From contig NZ_OZ255835.1 of NCBI RefSeq assembly GCF_965277665.1, forward strand, positions 2,232,001-2,296,000: a stretch of DNA of 64,000 nt, written 5' to 3'. Source of the DNA: Lichenicoccus sp965277665 (GTDB taxonomy: Bacteria > Pseudomonadota > Alphaproteobacteria > Acetobacterales > Acetobacteraceae). How positions within the stretch are numbered: position 1 is the stretch's first letter; every line of letters begins with the position of its first letter. The notes under the pieces were generated by a model. That model did no database searches. It was not told the origin of the DNA and saw only the letters and a program-made list of their open reading frames with translations. This document shows positions 1 through 8,399 of this stretch, piece by piece. A program made the position numbers and the translations under genes.

Positions 1-1
1 G

Positions 2-187
2 TTCGAGGCTCCCCCGGCGCCGGCGGCACCGACGGGAAACTGGCAATTCGTTTGTGTCTCCGCGCCATACCTGCCCAGTCCTGCGACCACCCTGGGGCTC
101 GGTGACACCTTCATGGCCGGATGCCTGCTGGTGCTCGGCCAAGGCGCTTCAGAACAAGACAAAATAGAACGGGGAACGTCAGCATGA
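2..187 (+). CDS. C-terminus of a ribokinase/PfkB-like sugar kinase (partial)
   Basis: The gene enters from the left edge and is open in frame 2 from base 2 to the TGA at 185-187. It ends in a segment with the motif GLGDTFMAG, which resembles the GAGDxF/GLGDT anion-hole and catalytic-Asp motif near the C-terminus of ribokinase-fold carbohydrate kinases. Its TGA overlaps the ATG of the next gene (ATGA at 184-187), which suggests translational coupling, so it is probably the first visible gene of the polyol operon and could phosphorylate the imported sugar or its oxidation product. The N-terminus and substrate-binding part lie outside the window. The kinase assignment rests on this one motif plus context. 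Confidence 0.6.
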   Translation, partial: FEAPPAPAAPTGNWQFVCVSAPYLPSPATTLGLGDTFMAGCLLVLGQGASEQDKIERGTSA

Positions 188-1506
188 AATTCACACAGAA
201 GCTCGGTGCCACCCTGACCGTCACCGCTTCGCTGACCTGTGCCGGCGTCGCACAGGCCGCGACGACGATCACCATTGCGACCGTCAACAACGCCGACATG
301 ATCGTGATGGAGCACCTGTCGTCGCAGTTCGAGGCGCAGAATCCCGACATCAAGCTGCACTGGGTGACGCTCGAGGAGAACGTGCTGCGCCAGCGCGTGA
401 CCACCGACATCGCCACCCATTCCGGGCAGCTCGACCTCATCACCGTCGGCGTCTATGAGGTCCCGATCTGGGGCAAGCTCGGCTGGCTGTCGCCCTTCAC
501 CGACCTCCCGGCGAGCTACAACGCCGGCGACCTGCTCTCCCCGATCCGCAGCGCGCTCACCATCGACGGCAAGCTCGATGCGGTGCCGTTCTATGGCGAG
601 AGCACGTTCACGATCTACCGGACCGACCTGTTCCGCGCCAGGAACCTGACCATGCCGGCGCATCCGACCTGGAGCCAGATCGCCGATCTGGCCGGCAAGG
701 TCGGCGATCCGGGCCACGGCGTCTATGGGATCTGCCTGCGCGGCAAACCCGGCTGGGGCGAGAACATGGGACCGGTCGCCGACATGGCCAACAGCTTCGG
801 TGGCCGCTTCTTCGACATGAAATGGAACCCGCAATTCACCTCTGCGCCTTGGAAACAGGCGGTGAATTTCTATGTCAAGCTGCTGCACGATTCCGGGCCG
901 CCCGGCGTGGTCTCGAACGGCTACAACGAGACGCTGGCGCTGTTCGCCAGCGGCAAGTGCGCCATGTGGGTCGATGCCACGGTCTCGGCGAGTTTCCTCG
1001 ACAACCCGTCGCAGAGCAAGGTCGCGGGCCACGTCGGCTATGCCGCGACGCCGTACCAGACCACCGCCGTCGGCTCGCACTGGCTGTGGGCCTGGACGCT
1101 CGCGGTGCCGAAGACCTCGCGCAAGGCCGATGCCGCCAAGCGTTTTGCGATCTGGGCGACGTCGCCCGCCTATATCGCGCTGGTCGCCAAGACCAACGGC
1201 TGGGGCTCGGTGCCGCCCGGAACCCGGACCTCGACCTACCAAAACGCGGACTATCTGAAGGCGGCGCCGTACGCGCCGGCGGTGCTCGCCGCCATGCAGA
1301 GCGCCGATCCGACCCATCCGGTCGACCAACCGGTGCCCTATACCGGGATCAGCTATGTCGGCATCCCGGAATGGCAGGATATCGGCACCGATGTCGGTCA
1401 GCAGATCGCCGCCGCGCTCTCGGGACAGGAGAGCGTCGATGCCGCGCTCAAGCAGGCGCAGGACGACACCGTGCGCGCGATGACACAGGGCGGCTACCTG
1501 CGGTAG
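184..1506 (+). CDS. ABC transporter periplasmic binding protein for sugar alcohol/sugar (SmoE/MtlE type)
   Basis: A 440-residue periplasmic solute-binding protein of extracellular family 1. An N-terminal signal peptide (residues 1-26, basic then hydrophobic, AQA cleavage region) is followed by a mature domain starting TTITIATVNN, typical of mannitol/sorbitol binding proteins. I chose the ATG at 184: it has GGGGAA upstream, places the signal peptide at the N-terminus, and overlaps the previous stop; an in-frame ATG at 121 would add a non-signal extension. Two permease genes follow with gaps of 5 and 1 bases. No ABC ATPase gene is visible; it probably lies left of the window. The polyol assignment comes from family resemblance and the downstream dehydrogenase; the exact substrate cannot be read from sequence. 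Confidence 0.88.
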   Translation: MKFTQKLGATLTVTASLTCAGVAQAATTITIATVNNADMIVMEHLSSQFEAQNPDIKLHWVTLEENVLRQRVTTDIATHSGQLDLITVGVYEVPIWGKLGWLSPFTDLPASYNAGDLLSPIRSALTIDGKLDAVPFYGESTFTIYRTDLFRARNLTMPAHPTWSQIADLAGKVGDPGHGVYGICLRGKPGWGENMGPVADMANSFGGRFFDMKWNPQFTSAPWKQAVNFYVKLLHDSGPPGVVSNGYNETLALFASGKCAMWVDATVSASFLDNPSQSKVAGHVGYAATPYQTTAVGSHWLWAWTLAVPKTSRKADAAKRFAIWATSPAYIALVAKTNGWGSVPPGTRTSTYQNADYLKAAPYAPAVLAAMQSADPTHPVDQPVPYTGISYVGIPEWQDIGTDVGQQIAAALSGQESVDAALKQAQDDTVRAMTQGGYLR

Positions 1507-1511
1507 CGACG

Positions 1512-2459
1512 ATGAACGTCGCAGGCAGGTTGCCCGATCTTGCGGCCGGGGGCGGCGGGCGCGCCGCCGCCGGAGCGACTCCGCGCCGCCGCGCGCAGGC
1601 GCGGACCGCGATGCAGGCTCGGCTGATGCTGGCCCCTGCGGTGTCGGTGCTGCTCGTCTGGATGATCGTGCCGCTGGCGCTCACGCTGTGGTTCTCGTTC
1701 CAGCGCTACAACCTGCTGCGCCCGGCGACCGGGTTCGCGGGCTTGGACAACTATACCTACCTGCTGGGCGGCCACGATTTGTGGCGCTCGATCTGGAACA
1801 CCGTCCTGCTGGTCGGCGGCGTGCTGGCGGCCACCATCGTGTTCGGCACGCTGACCGCGATACTGCTCGACCAGCCTCTGATCGGGCGTGGCATCCTGCG
1901 GCTGCTGTGCATTGCGCCGTTCTTCGTGATGCCGACGGTGAGCGCGCTGATCTGGAAGAACCTGCTGCTCAACCCGGTGACCGGCCTGTTCGCCTGGCTC
2001 GCGCATCTGGTGGATGCGACACCGATCGACTGGTTCTCGCAGGTGCCGCTGCTCGCGATCGGCATCATCGTTGCCTGGCAGTGGATCCCGTTCGCCACCC
2101 TCATCCTGCTCACCGCGCTGCAGTCGCTCGACCAGGAGCAGATGGAGGCGGCGCACATGGATGGCGCTGGTCCGCTTGGGCGGTTGCGCTACATCATGCT
2201 GCCGCATCTCGCGCGGCCGATCAGCATCGTGGTGATGATCGAGACCATCTTCCTGCTGTCGGTGTTCGCCGAGATCCTGGTCACCACCAGCGGCGGCCCG
2301 GGCAGTGCGAGCACCAACCTGCCCTACCTGGTCTACAAGACGGCGCTGCTGCGCTACGATGTCGGCGGCGCCTCGGCGGGTGGCATCGTCGCCGTGGTGC
2401 TCGCCAACATCGTGGCCTTCTTCCTGGTGCGCAGCGTCGCCACCAGCATGGAGCGCTGA
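1512..2459 (+). CDS. ABC sugar-alcohol transporter permease (SmoF/MtlF type)
   Basis: A 315-residue inner-membrane permease with about six hydrophobic segments. It has the cytoplasmic EAA loop (EAAHMDGAGPLGRLRYIMLP, around residue 215) that docks the ABC ATPase. The ATG at 1512 lies 5 bases after the binding-protein stop. An N-terminal Ala/Gly/Arg-rich stretch of about 35 residues precedes the first membrane helix and is longer than usual, so translation could start later, for example at the ATG giving MQARLMLAPA. It pairs with the next permease to form the channel. Confidence 0.88.
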   Translation: MNVAGRLPDLAAGGGGRAAAGATPRRRAQARTAMQARLMLAPAVSVLLVWMIVPLALTLWFSFQRYNLLRPATGFAGLDNYTYLLGGHDLWRSIWNTVLLVGGVLAATIVFGTLTAILLDQPLIGRGILRLLCIAPFFVMPTVSALIWKNLLLNPVTGLFAWLAHLVDATPIDWFSQVPLLAIGIIVAWQWIPFATLILLTALQSLDQEQMEAAHMDGAGPLGRLRYIMLPHLARPISIVVMIETIFLLSVFAEILVTTSGGPGSASTNLPYLVYKTALLRYDVGGASAGGIVAVVLANIVAFFLVRSVATSMER

Positions 2460-2460
2460 C

Positions 2461-3285
2461 ATGCGACACTCCCCCCAGGCCAAGCGCGTCGCGCTGTCGG
2501 TGCTCGGCTGGATCGTCGGCGGCCTGACGTTCTTTCCGATCTTCTGGATGGCGATCACCTCGGTGAAGACCGAGGCGCAGGCGATCTCCTCGACGCCGCT
2601 GCTCTTCTTCCGGCCGACCTTCGAGAACCTCGAAACCATGCTCACCGGCGGCGACTACCTGCACTTCGCGACCAACAGCGCGATCGTCAGCATCGGTTCG
2701 ACGCTCGCAGCCCTGCTGCTCGGCATTCCGGCCGCCTACGCGATGGCGTACTACCCGTCGCACAGGACGAAGGACCTGCTGCTGTGGATGCTGTCCACCA
2801 AGATGATGCCGTCGGTCGGCGTACTGGTGCCGGTGTACCTGATCTTCCGCGACGGCGGTCTGCTCGACACGCGCATCGGCCTGGTCGGGATCGACACGCT
2901 CGCCAACCTGCCGATCGCGGTATGGATGCTGTACTCGTTCTTCCGCGACGTGCCGCACGAGATCCTCGAAGCGGCGCGCATGGATGGCGCCGGCTTCCTG
3001 CAGCAGATGCTCTGGCTGCTGTTGCCGCTGGCCGCACCGGGCATCGCCGCCACCGGGCTGCTCTCGATCATCCTGAGCTGGAACGAGACCTTCTGGTCGA
3101 TCAACCTCACCTCGTCGGACGCGGCGCCGCTCACCGCCTTCATCGCCTCGTTCTCCAGTCCCGAGGGATTGTTCTGGGCCCGGCTGTCGGCGGCCTCGCT
3201 GCTGGCGATCGCGCCGATCCTGGCACTCGGCTGGATGACGCAGCGGCAACTGGTGCGCGGCCTCACCTTCGGCGCCGTCAAGTAA
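2461..3285 (+). CDS. ABC sugar-alcohol transporter permease (SmoG/MtlG type)
   Basis: A 274-residue second permease subunit with six predicted membrane helices and an EAA loop (EAARMDGAGFLQQMLWLLLP, near residue 173). It begins one base after the stop of the first permease, so the two are almost certainly co-translated. The MalG-like C-terminus (RQLVRGLTFGAVK) is characteristic of permeases for maltose, mannitol and sorbitol. Confidence 0.88.
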   Translation: MRHSPQAKRVALSVLGWIVGGLTFFPIFWMAITSVKTEAQAISSTPLLFFRPTFENLETMLTGGDYLHFATNSAIVSIGSTLAALLLGIPAAYAMAYYPSHRTKDLLLWMLSTKMMPSVGVLVPVYLIFRDGGLLDTRIGLVGIDTLANLPIAVWMLYSFFRDVPHEILEAARMDGAGFLQQMLWLLLPLAAPGIAATGLLSIILSWNETFWSINLTSSDAAPLTAFIASFSSPEGLFWARLSAASLLAIAPILALGWMTQRQLVRGLTFGAVK

Positions 3286-3303
3286 GCGCAGCAGGAGAAT
3301 ACG

Positions 3304-4077
3304 ATGTACCTGGAGAAATACCGGCTGCACGGCCGCACCGCCTTCATCACCGGCGCCGGACGCGGCATCGGGCTGGCCGCGGCGCATGCCTTCAGCGAGG
3401 CCGGCGCGCGGGTGGTGATTTCGGATCATTCCGAGACACTGCTTGCGGAAGGCGTCGCCACCCTGCGCGAAGCCGGCCGCGACGCGCACGGCGTGGTGCT
3501 CGATGTCACCCGGTCCGATGACGTGAAGCGGGTTGCCGACGACATCGAACAGAAATTCGGCCCGGTCGACATCCTGTTCGCCAATGCCGGCATCGCCTGG
3601 CCCGACACCGGCGGCGAGGACATGACCGACGAGGTCTGGCTTCGGGTGATCGACGTCAACCTCAACGGCGTGTTCTGGTGCTGCCGCGCCTTCGGCGCGC
3701 ACATGCTGGAGCGCGGACGCGGCAGCATCGTCACCACCGGCTCGATGTCCGGCCTGATCTGCAACCGCCCGCAAAGGCAGGCGCACTACAATGCCGCCAA
3801 GGCCGGCGTGCACCATCTGAGCCGGTCGCTCGCAGGCGAATGGGCCGCGCGCGGCGTACGCGTCAACAGCATCGCTCCGGGCTACATCGATACCGCGATG
3901 TCCGGCGGCGGCCTGCGCACCGCCGGCCTCGGCGAGGTCTGGCTCGAGGCCACCCCGATGCGCCGCGCCGGAACCGCCGAGGAGATCGCCTCGGTGGCGC
4001 TGTTCCTCGCCTCGGACGCATCGAGCCTGCTGACCGGCGCCGTCATCGTCGCCGACGCCGGCTACTGCGTCTGGTAA
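3304..4077 (+). CDS. SDR-family polyol dehydrogenase
   Basis: A 257-residue classical short-chain dehydrogenase. The nucleotide-binding motif TGAGRGIG lies at residues 17-24, NAG at about 94-96, the catalytic Ser in the GSMSG segment and the YNAAK active-site motif near residue 162. AGGAG precedes the ATG. Position inside the polyol transport operon suggests that it oxidises the imported sugar alcohol to a ketose with NAD(P)+. It resembles xylitol/arabinitol/sorbitol dehydrogenases, but the exact substrate is inferred only from context. Confidence 0.85.
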   Translation: MYLEKYRLHGRTAFITGAGRGIGLAAAHAFSEAGARVVISDHSETLLAEGVATLREAGRDAHGVVLDVTRSDDVKRVADDIEQKFGPVDILFANAGIAWPDTGGEDMTDEVWLRVIDVNLNGVFWCCRAFGAHMLERGRGSIVTTGSMSGLICNRPQRQAHYNAAKAGVHHLSRSLAGEWAARGVRVNSIAPGYIDTAMSGGGLRTAGLGEVWLEATPMRRAGTAEEIASVALFLASDASSLLTGAVIVADAGYCVW

Positions 4078-4106
4078 TGACCCCTTTCACCGACAGGACA
4101 ACACCA

Positions 4107-5138
4107 ATGACCCGGATGGACCAGAAGCTGCGCAACATTCGCGCGGGACGCTACACGCACTCCGACTTCATGATCGCCGACGCCAAGGATGCCGACATGG
4201 GCGGCGGTATCCGCATGGGCGGCCCGCGCCGCCGAAAGGATGGCAGCACCGACGGCTGGCGCACCCGGCGCGAGTTCCTCGACAGCATCAAGGCCGTCGT
4301 GGCCCAGGACATCGTCGACATCATGCTGGTCTCGGCGTCGAACCTCGAAGTGCTCACCGAGGAGGGCACCTTCCGCAACAGCCAAGTGCAGACCGCGATC
4401 CGCGCCAACGAGACCACCGACGTCTGGGGTGGCCTGCGGCACGGCAACTACGTCACCCACAGGTCGATCCCGCACAGTTCCGCGGTGCTGCCACGCATCA
4501 TGTACGGCACCGCAACAGCGACGCCGGACGCACCAGTCACCGGCACCGATCTCGGCCTGTATTCGATGACGATCAATAACGACCTTGCCGCCGACCTCGC
4601 GTCGCTGGAGGCGTACAAGACGTTCCGCGCCGAGGCGAGCCAGATCGGCTTCCGGCATTTCCTCGAGGTGTTCAACCCGAACACCGCGACCGGGCTAGAC
4701 CGCGACGCCATCGGCTGCCTGCTGAACGACCATATCGTGCGCTGCCTGGCCGGCGTGATGAAGGCCGACCGCCCGCTATTCCTCAAGATCCCGTTCAACG
4801 GGCCGGCGGCGCTCGAGGAACTCGCGACCTTCGATCCCTCGCTCGTCGTCGGCGTGCTCGGCGGTGGCGCCGGCACCACGCGCGACACCTTCGAGCTGGT
4901 GCACCAGGCGGAACGCCACGGTGCGCGGCTGGCGCTGTTCGGCCGCAAGATCAATCTCGCGGAGGACCCGCTGGCGCTGATCGCGCTGATGCGTCAGGTG
5001 GTCGATCAGGCCCTCTCGCCGCAGGAGGCGGTGCGGGCCTATCATGGTGGTCTGCAGGAGAGCGGCATCACGCCGACACGATCCCTGCAGGAGGACCTCG
5101 CGATCACCGAGGCGCCGTTGCAGCACGCGAAAAGCTAG
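4107..5138 (+). CDS. class I aldolase-like protein of a polyol operon, function unassigned
   Basis: A 343-residue protein with no signal peptide. The N-terminal part is hydrophilic (MGGGIRMGGPRRR). The C-terminal half reads like a TIM barrel: LFLKIPFNG offers a candidate Schiff-base lysine near residue 227, followed by VVGVLGGGAGTTRDT and GARLALFGRKINLAEDP, which resemble the phosphate-binding end of class I FBP/tagatose-bisphosphate aldolases. The start at 4107 has AGGA nine bases upstream; an ATG at 4077 overlapping the dehydrogenase stop lacks one. As the last gene of the operon it could cleave or isomerise a phosphorylated sugar. That role is inferred from fold resemblance and context, not from a named family. 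Confidence 0.6.
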   Translation: MTRMDQKLRNIRAGRYTHSDFMIADAKDADMGGGIRMGGPRRRKDGSTDGWRTRREFLDSIKAVVAQDIVDIMLVSASNLEVLTEEGTFRNSQVQTAIRANETTDVWGGLRHGNYVTHRSIPHSSAVLPRIMYGTATATPDAPVTGTDLGLYSMTINNDLAADLASLEAYKTFRAEASQIGFRHFLEVFNPNTATGLDRDAIGCLLNDHIVRCLAGVMKADRPLFLKIPFNGPAALEELATFDPSLVVGVLGGGAGTTRDTFELVHQAERHGARLALFGRKINLAEDPLALIALMRQVVDQALSPQEAVRAYHGGLQESGITPTRSLQEDLAITEAPLQHAKS

Positions 5139-5150
5139 CGGCGCTCCAAA

Positions 5151-5322
5151 GCCTGTTTGAAAACGCCTGCTGCTGGATGAGAGCGGCCCACGGGGCCGCG
5201 GCCGGCGCGTCTTTCCGAGCACCGAAGCGGAGCGGCCGTCTGGCCGTGAGCATCGGCGCGCAAGAAAGGCGCCCAACCTTGAAAGCAGGGGGATCGCCAG
5301 CAGCAGGCGTTTGCAAACAGGC
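5151..5322 (-). repeat. 3'-end palindromic element, copy 1
   Basis: An imperfect palindrome with termini GCCTGTTT and AAACAGGC and inner arms around AACGCCTGCTGCTGG. Read on the minus strand it starts two bases after the stop of the LysR gene and runs through GCGATCC, GCGCCTTTC and a TGCTCACGGCC hairpin to CTCTCATCCAGC. The convergent aldolase-like gene ends 12 bases from its other side. No open reading frame of its own is convincing. Confidence 0.85.
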
Positions 5323-5324
5323 TG

Positions 5325-6221
5325 TCAGGCCGGCCGCATGTGCGGACCGAGCACGCCGATCAGCCAATCGACGAAGACGCGCACGCGCGGCGATAGCTGT
5401 CGGCTGCTGGGATAGAGGACCGAGACCGGAGTCGGGGCGGGCGCATAGTCGGCAAGCACCTCGACCAGCGCGCCTGTCGCAAGGTCCGCGGCAAAGCGGT
5501 GCCGCGGCGCCTGCGCCAGGCCGAGCCCGAGCAACGCCGCCGCGGCGCTGGTGTCCGCACCGCTGACCAGGAGACGCGCCGGCAGCACCCGCTCGATCGT
5601 CCGACCGTCATAGGTGAATTCGAGCGGCAGGACCTGGCCGGTGCGCGAGGACATGAACCCGATCATGACATGTCCAGCCAGTGCGTCGGGCGAGGCCGGG
5701 ATGCCGTGGCTTGCGAGGTAGGCAGGGCTGGCGCAGGTGGTCTCCTCCAGCAGCCCAAGGCGGCGCACGATCAGGGTGCTGTCGACCGGCTCGCCCGCGC
5801 GCACCACGCAGTCGACGCCTTCACGCACGAGATCGACGAACCGTTCGCCCTCGCCGAGCTGGACGGTGAGCGCAGGGTGGCGCGCCAGGAAGGCGGCCAG
5901 TTCGGGCAGGATGAGCGTGCGTGCCAGGTTGCCGGCGACGTCGACCCTGAGGAGCCCGCTGACCACGCCACCGGCGCCCCGGTCCGCCGCCTCGAGGTCG
6001 TTCAGGATTGTCGCGCAGTGCCGGTAGTACGCCTCGCCCTCGATGGTCGGCGAGACATGACGCGTGGACCGCTGCAGCAGCCGGGTCCCCAGCCTCTGCT
6101 CGAGCCGCTTGATGGCGGCTGTCGCGACCGGTCTCGAGATATGCAGGTCCGCCGCGGCGGCGCTGAAGCTGCGGCGGTCGACGATGCGGATGAAGAGCTC
6201 GAGAGTGGCAAGCCGGTCCAT
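5325..6221 (-). CDS. LysR-family transcriptional regulator
   Basis: A 298-residue LysR-type regulator. The N-terminal winged helix-turn-helix spans residues 1-60 (MDRLATLELFIRIVDRRSFS; AAAADLHISRPVATAAIKRL) and is followed by a periplasmic-binding-like effector domain. I chose ATG 6221 because the family normally starts MDRL; a start at 6266 would add 15 unrelated residues. It is divergent from the SDR gene at 6328 across about 106 bases, the classic arrangement for a regulator and its target. Its stop sits two bases from repeat copy 1. Confidence 0.9.
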   Translation of the reverse strand: MDRLATLELFIRIVDRRSFSAAAADLHISRPVATAAIKRLEQRLGTRLLQRSTRHVSPTIEGEAYYRHCATILNDLEAADRGAGGVVSGLLRVDVAGNLARTLILPELAAFLARHPALTVQLGEGERFVDLVREGVDCVVRAGEPVDSTLIVRRLGLLEETTCASPAYLASHGIPASPDALAGHVMIGFMSSRTGQVLPLEFTYDGRTIERVLPARLLVSGADTSAAAALLGLGLAQAPRHRFAADLATGALVEVLADYAPAPTPVSVLYPSSRQLSPRVRVFVDWLIGVLGPHMRPA

Positions 6222-6327
6222 GGCAGTCCGTTCCGTCCCGCGAAACAATGATGTCCGTCGCGGCACCCTGCCAAGGCCTCCGCCGGGCGCCCAGGTACCG
6301 GATGTTCAATGACAGGAAGGTAATCCC

Positions 6328-7089
6328 ATGCCCGAGCAGAACCGGATCGCGATCGTAACCGGCGGCAGTCGCGGCCTCGGCCGTGCCACGGTGCTGGCAC
6401 TCGCCGCGCGCGGCGTCAGCTCCGTCTTCACCTACAACTCGAACCGGGCCGAGGCCGACAAGGTCGTGGCACTGGCCGAAGCGGCCGGGGTCCGGGCCGC
6501 TTCCTTGCCACTCGATGTCGGCCGGATCGCCAGCTTCGGGGATTTCGCCGGCCGCCTGCGGCATGTGCTGGCCGAGTGGGGGACCGACCGGTTCGACTAC
6601 CTGGTCAACAATGCCGGCATCTCGCACCACAACAGCATCGAGACCACGACGCAAGACGAGTTCGACGCACTCTACGACGTCCACTTCAAGGGCGTGTTCT
6701 TCCTGACGCAGACGCTGCTGCCGCTGATCAGGGATGGTGGCCGGATCGTCAATGTCTCGTCGGGACTGACCCGCATCATCTTCCCCGGCAGCGCCGCCTA
6801 CGCGGCGATGAAGGGAGCGGTGGAAGTGCTGACGAAGTATCTGGCCAAGGAACTCGGGCCGCGCCGGATCGCCGTCAATGTGGTGGCGCCCGGCGCCGTC
6901 GCCACCGATTTCAGCGGCGGCATGGTTCGCGACAATCCGGCGGTGAACAAGCAGGTCGCCGAGATGACGGCGCTGGGCCGGGTCGGGCTGCCCGACGATA
7001 TCGGCCCGATGATCGCCGCCCTGCTGTCCGAGGATAATCGCTGGATCAACGCCCAGCGGATCGAGGTTTCCGGCGGCCTGTCGATCTGA
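6328..7089 (+). CDS. SDR-family oxidoreductase
   Basis: A 253-residue classical short-chain dehydrogenase/reductase. TGGSRGLG (residues 10-17) binds the cofactor, NNAGISHHN carries the NAG motif, the catalytic Ser is in NVSSGLTR and the Tyr-Lys pair is in YAAMKG. AGGAAGG precedes the ATG. Divergent transcription from the LysR gene at 5325-6221 makes it the probable regulated target. The substrate is not identifiable. Confidence 0.88.
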   Translation: MPEQNRIAIVTGGSRGLGRATVLALAARGVSSVFTYNSNRAEADKVVALAEAAGVRAASLPLDVGRIASFGDFAGRLRHVLAEWGTDRFDYLVNNAGISHHNSIETTTQDEFDALYDVHFKGVFFLTQTLLPLIRDGGRIVNVSSGLTRIIFPGSAAYAAMKGAVEVLTKYLAKELGPRRIAVNVVAPGAVATDFSGGMVRDNPAVNKQVAEMTALGRVGLPDDIGPMIAALLSEDNRWINAQRIEVSGGLSI

Positions 7090-7108
7090 CCGGCGTGGAT
7101 ACGCTGGT

Positions 7109-7322
7109 AGGGTGCTGAAAAAGCAAGGCCAGCGCGCTGCCCTGGTCCCGCTGGGGCCCCGTCTTGGAGCAGTGGCGGCCCCAGACCCTGATTCTTAAGT
7201 TCAAGGATTTCACAGGCTTGCCTTTGATGGGCTTGAGCCGCGAAGCGGATCGAGGGGGCAAAGCCCTTGGCCTTCGTTCGTTGCGCCAAGCATGACTCGT
7301 TTCCGAGCTTTCCAGCAGCCTG
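7109..7322. repeat. intergenic inverted-repeat element, possible insertion-sequence remnant or MITE
   Basis: Begins AGGGTGCTGAAAAAGC (7109-7124) and ends GCTTTCCAGCAGCCT (7308-7322), which are imperfect inverted repeats of each other. The interior has no plausible coding frame. Termini of this style (TTTCCAGCAGCCTG) are common at ends of defunct insertion sequences. Immediately right, AGCCTGTTACAG occurs twice (about 7317-7340). It lies 20 bases after the SDR stop. It accounts for most of the 314-base gap before the next gene. Confidence 0.45.
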
Positions 7323-7403
7323 TTACAGTAGCCTGTTACAGCAGCATCAATCGCACCGTCCGCCCCCGGCGGCTTCATGGTAAAGTAGTAAAACTATCGG
7401 GGT

Positions 7404-8303
7404 ATGGTGGCTACCAGGATGAGCGACGTCGTGACGCCGGGGCATCGGCTCGGCACCTACCTGAAGGATCGCCGCAGGCGGCTCGATCCGGCGGCGTTCG
7501 GGCTGCCGGCGGAGCGGCGCCGGACACCGGGCCTGCGTCGCGAGGAGGTCGCGCAGCGCGCCAGCATCAGTCCGACCTGGTACACCTGGCTCGAGCAGGG
7601 GCGTGGCGGTGCCCCGTCCGCCGACGTGCTGAACCGCATCTCGCGCGCCCTGATGCTGACGGATGTCGAGCGCGAGCATGTCTTCCTGCTCGGTCTCGGT
7701 CGGCCGCCGGAGGTACGCTACCGCAAGGAGGACGGCGTCACCCCGCGGCTGCAACGTGTGCTCGACGCGCTGGACCCCTGCCCCGCCCTCATCCGGACCG
7801 CCACCTGGAACGTGGTCGCGTGGAACCGGGCCGCCACCGTGATGCTGGCCGACTACGCGGCAATGCCGCCGGAGCAGCGCAACGTCCTGCGCTTCATCTT
7901 CCTCGATCCCAAGGTGCGCGCCGCCCAGTACGACTGGGAGAGTGTGGCGCGCCTGGTGGTGGGCGCCTTCCGGGTGGATGCGGCACGCGCCGGGGCGGCG
8001 GCGGAGGTGGAGCCTCTGGTCGAGGAACTCTGCCGGCTCAGTCCGGAGTTCAAGGCGATGTGGCGCGACAACGACGTCCGCGGCAACGGCGAGGGCGCCA
8101 AGCACATCCGGCATCCGATCCTCGGCCCGATCGCCTTCGACCATTCGGCGTTCGCAGTCGATGGCCGGCCCGACCTGAGCATGGTGGTGTACAATCCGGC
8201 GACGCCGGCCGATCGCGACAAGATCAGGTCACTGGTCGATGCCGCGCAGGCTCCCGGGGCCGCGCAGGCTTCCGGGGCCGCGCAGGCTTCCGGGGCCGCC
8301 TGA
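7404..8303 (+). CDS. XRE-family regulator with MmyB-like ligand-binding domain
   Basis: A 299-residue protein. The N-terminal HTH (residues about 14-85) shows LGTYLKDRRRRLDP, RRTPGLRREEVAQRASIS and TWYTWLEQGR, diagnostic of the HTH_31 group. An MmyB/PAS-like domain (about 110-280) follows, with WNVVAWNRAA and HPILGPIAFDHSAF. Relatives often control an adjacent dehydrogenase; here the nearest is the SDR gene at 6328 on the same strand. The C-terminus ends in three 18-base tandem repeats encoding AAQAxG units, an apparent slippage expansion outside the conserved domain. GGGG five bases before the ATG supports this start over ATG 7419. Confidence 0.85.
   Translation: MVATRMSDVVTPGHRLGTYLKDRRRRLDPAAFGLPAERRRTPGLRREEVAQRASISPTWYTWLEQGRGGAPSADVLNRISRALMLTDVEREHVFLLGLGRPPEVRYRKEDGVTPRLQRVLDALDPCPALIRTATWNVVAWNRAATVMLADYAAMPPEQRNVLRFIFLDPKVRAAQYDWESVARLVVGAFRVDAARAGAAAEVEPLVEELCRLSPEFKAMWRDNDVRGNGEGAKHIRHPILGPIAFDHSAFAVDGRPDLSMVVYNPATPADRDKIRSLVDAAQAPGAAQASGAAQASGAA
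8241..8300 (+). repeat. 18-bp tandem repeat within the XRE/MmyB gene
   Basis: Three 18-base units (GCCGCGCAGGCTTCCGGG and one variant) followed by a partial fourth. They are in frame and encode the Ala/Gln/Gly tail of the regulator. Confidence 0.9.
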
Positions 8304-8399
8304 TCATCGCGGATGCTTGCCGCGGCCCGGTGCCGCTTGCTACCCCCACCCACGCCGCCCATCTCTGCCGTTCGGGCGCAAGCGCAGCAGGGGAACATC

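Noticed and set aside
5151..5322. Palindromic element considered as a coding insertion sequence
   Set aside because: At 130-220 bp no copy has room for a transposase, and no transposase gene is seen in the window.
6222..6327. Attempt to define a LysR operator between lysR and the SDR gene
   Set aside because: Several T-N11-A matches occur by chance, none with clear dyad symmetry. I could not select one.
8241..8300. Short repeats considered as CRISPR
   Set aside because: Direct tandem 18-base units with no spacers, in frame in a gene. The same applies to repeats at 19579 and 38517. No CRISPR array is present.
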